Source of the DNA: Ornithodoros turicata
Taxonomy: Eukaryota; Arthropoda; Arachnida; Ixodida; Argasidae
Length of the DNA: 64,000 nucleotides
Assembly (NCBI RefSeq): GCF_037126465.1
Contig: NC_088210.1
Location: forward strand, 14,905,511 to 14,969,510
Direction of reading: 5' to 3'
Shown here: positions 63,525 to 64,000 of the stretch, piece after piece
Layout of the letters: each line of letters opens with the position of its first letter
Position numbering within the stretch: position 1 is the first letter of the stretch
Translations under genes and position numbers: made by a program
The notes under the pieces: generated by a model
Seen by the model: only the letters and a program-made list of their open reading frames with translations
Told to the model about the DNA's origin: nothing
The model's database searches: none

Positions 63525-63715
63525 CGGAGACTGGGAGGTACCCGGGTTCGAATCCCGATGCCGGCTGTGCTGTCCCGGTTTTTTTTTCTGGGTTTTCCTC
63601 AGACGCTTTCAGATATTTATCGGCACAGTTCCCTTAGAAGTCGGCTCAGGACGTCAGTTGCCCACCTCTGTGAGGCCGACAACCCTTTCACCAGCACCAC
63701 AGCCACCTCATTTTA
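63525..63715 (+). mobile_element. SINE-B with head
   Basis: The head ggagactgggaggtacccgg and B box GGTTCGAATCC (63545-63555) precede the body (cctcagacgctttcagatat) and a short CAC tail. It is the clearest SINE-B head in the window. Confidence 0.85.
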
Positions 63716-63779
63716 TATGCCAAGTGCTTTCATCGTCTTAAAAATAAAGGTGTTGTTGTTGTCGCGAAGGGGTAAGATG

Positions 63780-63890
63780 TTAGCTCAGACATACGTCGAC
63801 ACAGTTCCCCTAGAAGTCGGCCCAGTACGCACATTCCCTCAGTCGTGACGTTGCCCACCTCTGTGAGGCCGACAACGGCGATGTGGACGA
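63780..63890 (+). mobile_element. SINE-B body fragment
   Basis: agtcggcccagtacgcacat and cgtgacgttgcccacctctg mark a second, headless copy 65 bp downstream of the first. Between them is TTGTTGTTG. Confidence 0.8.
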
Positions 63891-64000
63891 ATCTATCATG
63901 GCGGCTCCCAGACATTGACATTAGGGAGTGCATATCGCCTGTTTACAGATACTTTGCTTTCCTCATCTATTCGTCTTCTCGGCCTTTCTTCTTGCCTCTT

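Overview
This window is non-coding, repeat-dominated nuclear DNA of an animal. The best guess is a tick (Ixodes-like). That rests on my recollection of tick-type tRNA-derived SINE sequence (the arm running through gctcatagccacagttgctt) and not on a search, so treat it as about 60% likely. I find no intact protein-coding gene, no rRNA and no convincing functional tRNA. Open frames longer than 60 codons almost all fall inside repeats, or lack any recognisable family signal.

The main component is one family of near-perfect palindromic miniature inverted-repeat elements (called pMITE here), about 215-260 bp long, with more than 50 complete or partial copies. A typical copy starts CACTCTTAAAAATGAACTTC, runs inward through a 'CGCATAGCACG' block and a 'CCAACCAT' block to a GGCGTACGCC core and a short loop, then returns as the reverse complement. 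Subfamilies differ in the arm sequence. Type I has CTCCTAGCCAACCATCAT and GATTTGTTGAAAACGGGAGG. Type II has GCGCCAACCATTGCCACGAA and CTTCTGATTCGAAGAG. Type III has GAAGGCCAACCATTGCACAG and GATTTGTGGAAAGCGCG. Type Ib replaces the core. Many copies are hybrids with a type III left arm and a type I right arm. Copies are usually flanked by TA, but three sites where the host sequence can be reconstructed show 2-bp duplications of TA, CA and TG.

A second layer is retroposons. SINE-A has a poly(A)-type tail and RNA polymerase III A and B boxes. SINE-B has a (CAC)n tail. SINE-C is related to SINE-B and has a C-run tail. SINE-D has an (AATC)n tail. There is also a small (TTG)n-tailed unit. Four 3' ends of RNase H-bearing non-LTR retrotransposons (I/R1/LOA-like) lie at about 39.7, 42.4-43.7, 49.6-50.1 and 55.9-56.5 kb, all broken. 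A third layer is other terminal-inverted-repeat elements: two long foldback elements with TA flanks (6.5-7.4 and 61.1-61.9 kb), a pogo/Tigger-like MITE (37.2 kb), a hAT-like MITE with an 8-bp duplication (40.4-40.9 kb), a foldback element with a GTAC duplication whose empty site is also in the window (14.7 and 32.4 kb), and a 'Y' family (15.9, 53.2, 62.8 kb).

Layout: 0-4.7, 8.3-10.7, 12.7-14.2, 16.9-20.9, 24-30.8 and 36.2-42.7 kb are dense pMITE clusters with nested SINEs. The stretches 11.6-12.7, 32.7-34.4, 35.0-36.2, 47.9-49.6 and 59.0-60.1 kb are mostly unassigned single-copy-looking DNA. From 43.7 kb on the repeats are more diverse. The nested insertions allow a relative timeline: pMITEs sit inside LINEs and SINEs, SINEs sit inside pMITEs, and one place is four levels deep (38.85-39.44 kb). 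The most striking pattern is that SINE-B and SINE-C repeatedly inserted into the last 20 bp of pMITE arms with visible target duplications, always with the SINE tail facing the pMITE outer end.
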